Source: Agrobacterium larrymoorei
Lineage (GTDB): Bacteria > Pseudomonadota > Alphaproteobacteria > Rhizobiales > Rhizobiaceae
Direction of reading: 5' to 3'
DNA: 64,000 nucleotides
NCBI RefSeq assembly: GCF_013322225.1
Contig: NZ_JAAMFB010000003.1
Coordinates: 180,185-244,184 of the forward strand
In this document: piece by piece, positions 62,490-64,000 of the stretch
Layout: each line of letters starts with the position of its first letter
Position numbering within the stretch: the stretch's first letter is position 1
The notes under the pieces: model-generated
What the model saw: the letters and a program-made list of their open reading frames with translations, nothing else
Database searches by the model: none
Told to the model about the DNA's origin: nothing
Program-made: the position numbers and the translations under genes

Positions 62490-63128
62490 ATGGCATTCAC
62501 GAGAAGCGTCTATGGCATGTGGAGTGTCGATCCTGCGAAACATGCGCCGGTGGAAGACATTCAGGGCATCGTCACCGGCAGCATCGTATCGGCGCTCGGA
62601 TTCTATCTGCTGAACAAGGTCGGGCTTTTAACCGGCGGCACGGCGGGCGTCGCCTTCCTCATCCACTACGCCTTCGGCCTCAGCTTCGGCCTGCTGTTCT
62701 TCCTCGTCAATCTGCCGTTCTACTATTTGTCCTTCCGCCGCCTTGGACTTGCCTTCTCGCTTAAAACCTTCATCGCCATCGGCCTCGTTTCAGTGCTGAC
62801 GGAATTGGAACAGCGCTGGATGGTGATAGACAGCATCAATCCGCTGTTTGCTTCCGTTCTCGGTGGGCTGCTTTTAGGGTACGGACTGCTTGCGCTTTAT
62901 CGTCACCGCGCCAGCCTCGGCGGCATCGGCATCCTGGCGATCTATATTCAGGATCGCTTCGGCATCCGCGCCGGTCTTATTCAGCTTGCTTTCGACAGCT
63001 GCGTCATGATCGCGGCCTTCTCCGTTATCAACCCGCAGACCGTGCTCTATTCCATCGTCGGCGCTTTCGTGCTGAACCTGTTTCTCACCATCAATCACCG
63101 CTCGGATCGCTACATCGTCGTGCGCTGA
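62490..63128 (+). CDS. YitT-family membrane protein, first copy
   Basis: A 212-residue protein with five to six membrane spans of the YitT (DUF161) family: GLLTGGTAGVAFLIHYA, LPFYYLSFRRLGLAFSLKTF and RHRASLGGIGILAIYIQDRFG. It lacks the soluble DUF2179 domain that follows in B. subtilis YitT. Transport or permease roles are suspected for the family but unproven. GGAG lies six bases before ATG 62490. Confidence 0.85.
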   Translation: MAFTRSVYGMWSVDPAKHAPVEDIQGIVTGSIVSALGFYLLNKVGLLTGGTAGVAFLIHYAFGLSFGLLFFLVNLPFYYLSFRRLGLAFSLKTFIAIGLVSVLTELEQRWMVIDSINPLFASVLGGLLLGYGLLALYRHRASLGGIGILAIYIQDRFGIRAGLIQLAFDSCVMIAAFSVINPQTVLYSIVGAFVLNLFLTINHRSDRYIVVR

Positions 63129-63183
63129 CGCTTGAATTTTTGCCGGTGCGGGCGCAAAGACGAGCGAAAGCATATCGGGGGCG

Positions 63184-63828
63184 ATGATGAGCGACGTTGC
63201 GGAACGAAAACTGGCGAGATTCTGGACGTCGACATCGGCGAAGCACTCGCTGCTGGAAGACGCATTGGCCGTGATCGCAGGCAGCATGCTGATCTCGCTC
63301 GGCGTCGTTCTTCTCTCGGGCGGCGGGTTGCTGACCGGTGGCGTGGTAGGCGTCGCCTTTCTGCTGCACTATGCGACAGGGCTCAGCTTCGGTCTGATCT
63401 TCTTCCTCGCCAACCTGCCGTTCTATTATCTGGCGCTGCGCCGCCTCGGCCTTGCCTTTACCATCAAGACCTTCTGCGCCGTGGGCTCGACGGCGCTTCT
63501 TTCGGAATATCTGCCGCACCTCATCGTCTTGCAGAATGTGAACCCGGTTGTCGCGGCCACCTTCGGCGGGCTGACGGTAGCGGCTGGCATGCTCGCCCTT
63601 TTTCGCCACCGCGCCAGCCTCGGCGGCTTCGGCATTCTGGCGCTCTATATTCAGGACCGTTTCGGCATACGCGCTGGCCTCACGCAGCTTGCATTCGATT
63701 GCACGGTGCTGTTCTTCTCCTTCTTCGTCGCTACACCATTCATCATTCTCTGCTCCATTCTAGGTGCGCTGGTGATGAATTTGGTGATTGCGATCAATCA
63801 CAGAAACGACCGCTATATCGCGATGTGA
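63184..63828 (+). CDS. YitT-family membrane protein, second copy
   Basis: A 214-residue paralogue of the preceding gene, with the same blocks GLLTGGVVGVAFLLHYATG, LPFYYLALRRLGLAFTIKTF and RHRASLGGFGILALYIQDRFG. Identity is clear along the whole length but the N-termini and the 120-145 region differ, so the duplication is not recent. It follows after 55 bases on the same strand. ATG 63184 and 63187 are adjacent start options. Confidence 0.85.
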   Translation: MMSDVAERKLARFWTSTSAKHSLLEDALAVIAGSMLISLGVVLLSGGGLLTGGVVGVAFLLHYATGLSFGLIFFLANLPFYYLALRRLGLAFTIKTFCAVGSTALLSEYLPHLIVLQNVNPVVAATFGGLTVAAGMLALFRHRASLGGFGILALYIQDRFGIRAGLTQLAFDCTVLFFSFFVATPFIILCSILGALVMNLVIAINHRNDRYIAM

Positions 63829-63877
63829 CCGCGCCACGCCTACGAACGTCGTCCTCGACACAAGCCCACTGCCGTCA

Positions 63878-64000
63878 TCAACTCTGTTGAGCTAAATCCT
63901 CTCTGAGCCTTGCGTTGATGGTTATGATGATTTTGCGCATGGTTGCTGCGATTGCGACGATGGGTGGTTTTCCGTTTTCGATGAGGCGTTTGTAGAAAGG
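63878..64000 (-). mobile_element. 3' end of an IS110-type transposase gene, cut by the window edge
   Basis: The minus strand from 64000 reads PFYKRLIENGKPPIVAIAAT, then MRKIIITINARLREDLAQQS and TGA at 63880-63878. This 40-residue end, with FYKRL..GK..AI.A.MRK..I..NA.LR, is the typical C-terminus of IS110-family (transposase 20 domain) enzymes. No inverted repeats are seen, as usual for the family. The insertion lies about 50 bases beyond the second YitT gene. Confidence 0.75.

Overview
The window is a stretch of alphaproteobacterial chromosome, most probably from the Agrobacterium/Rhizobium group (Rhizobiaceae). Evidence: base composition and codon use of a GC-rich rhizobial core genome, long dispersed palindromic intergenic repeats of the rhizobial type, a SAM-II riboswitch in front of metZ, GcrA, a DUF982 protein, the rhizobial form of the L-rhamnose locus, and the order argF-argD-gcrA-ppk2-phoR-pstSCAB-phoU-phoB that I recall from Sinorhizobium/Agrobacterium. 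Nearly everything is coding; there is no prophage, CRISPR array or rRNA operon.

Left part (1-16 kb): a tRNA-Arg(ACG) cut by the window edge, a lipoprotein alpha/beta hydrolase, a Ser/Cys proline-racemase-superfamily enzyme, pyrC and pyrE, a fructokinase, a lone AT-richer reverse transcriptase gene (5892-7577) that looks like a transferred antiviral (Abi/UG/DRT-type) gene, then pgi and fadD on the minus strand, and an iron(III) ABC transporter (ATPase, binding protein, double permease). frk and pgi, now separated by the reverse transcriptase, share an almost identical LacI-type palindrome.

Middle part (16-34 kb): a singlet-oxygen-type stress module (an FAD oxidoreductase, a DUF1365 protein and cyclopropane fatty acid synthase on the minus strand; the ECF sigma factor RpoE and zinc anti-sigma ChrR on the plus strand, followed by a DUF2177 membrane protein). 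Next is a complete L-rhamnose locus: rhaRSTPQUK on the minus strand and rhaD-rhaI on the plus strand, with a DeoR-type operator candidate between them. Small membrane proteins and palindromic repeats fill the gaps.

Right part (34-64 kb): tRNA-Thr(CGT), a nitronate monooxygenase, pyrD with a DUF952 gene, an orphan NarL-type response regulator, a LexA-like S24 repressor, a glycosyltransferase carrying a GspE/MshE-like N-terminal domain, tRNA-Gly(CCC), dcd, riboswitch-controlled metZ, apaG, hslO, argF, argD, the cell-cycle regulator gcrA, and the phosphate regulon (ppk2, phoR, Pho box, pstSCAB, phoU, phoB). It ends with a CAP-domain lipoprotein, a DUF6460 protein, a TPR-methyltransferase, two tandem YitT-family paralogues and the last 40 codons of an IS110-type transposase running off the edge.

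The strongest candidates for something undescribed are the solitary reverse transcriptase with its acidic tail, the promoter/terminator arrangement in front of argD, the dense GANTC plus CtrA-like cluster in the gcrA promoter, and the shared frk/pgi operator. All are read by eye; no database search or folding program was run.
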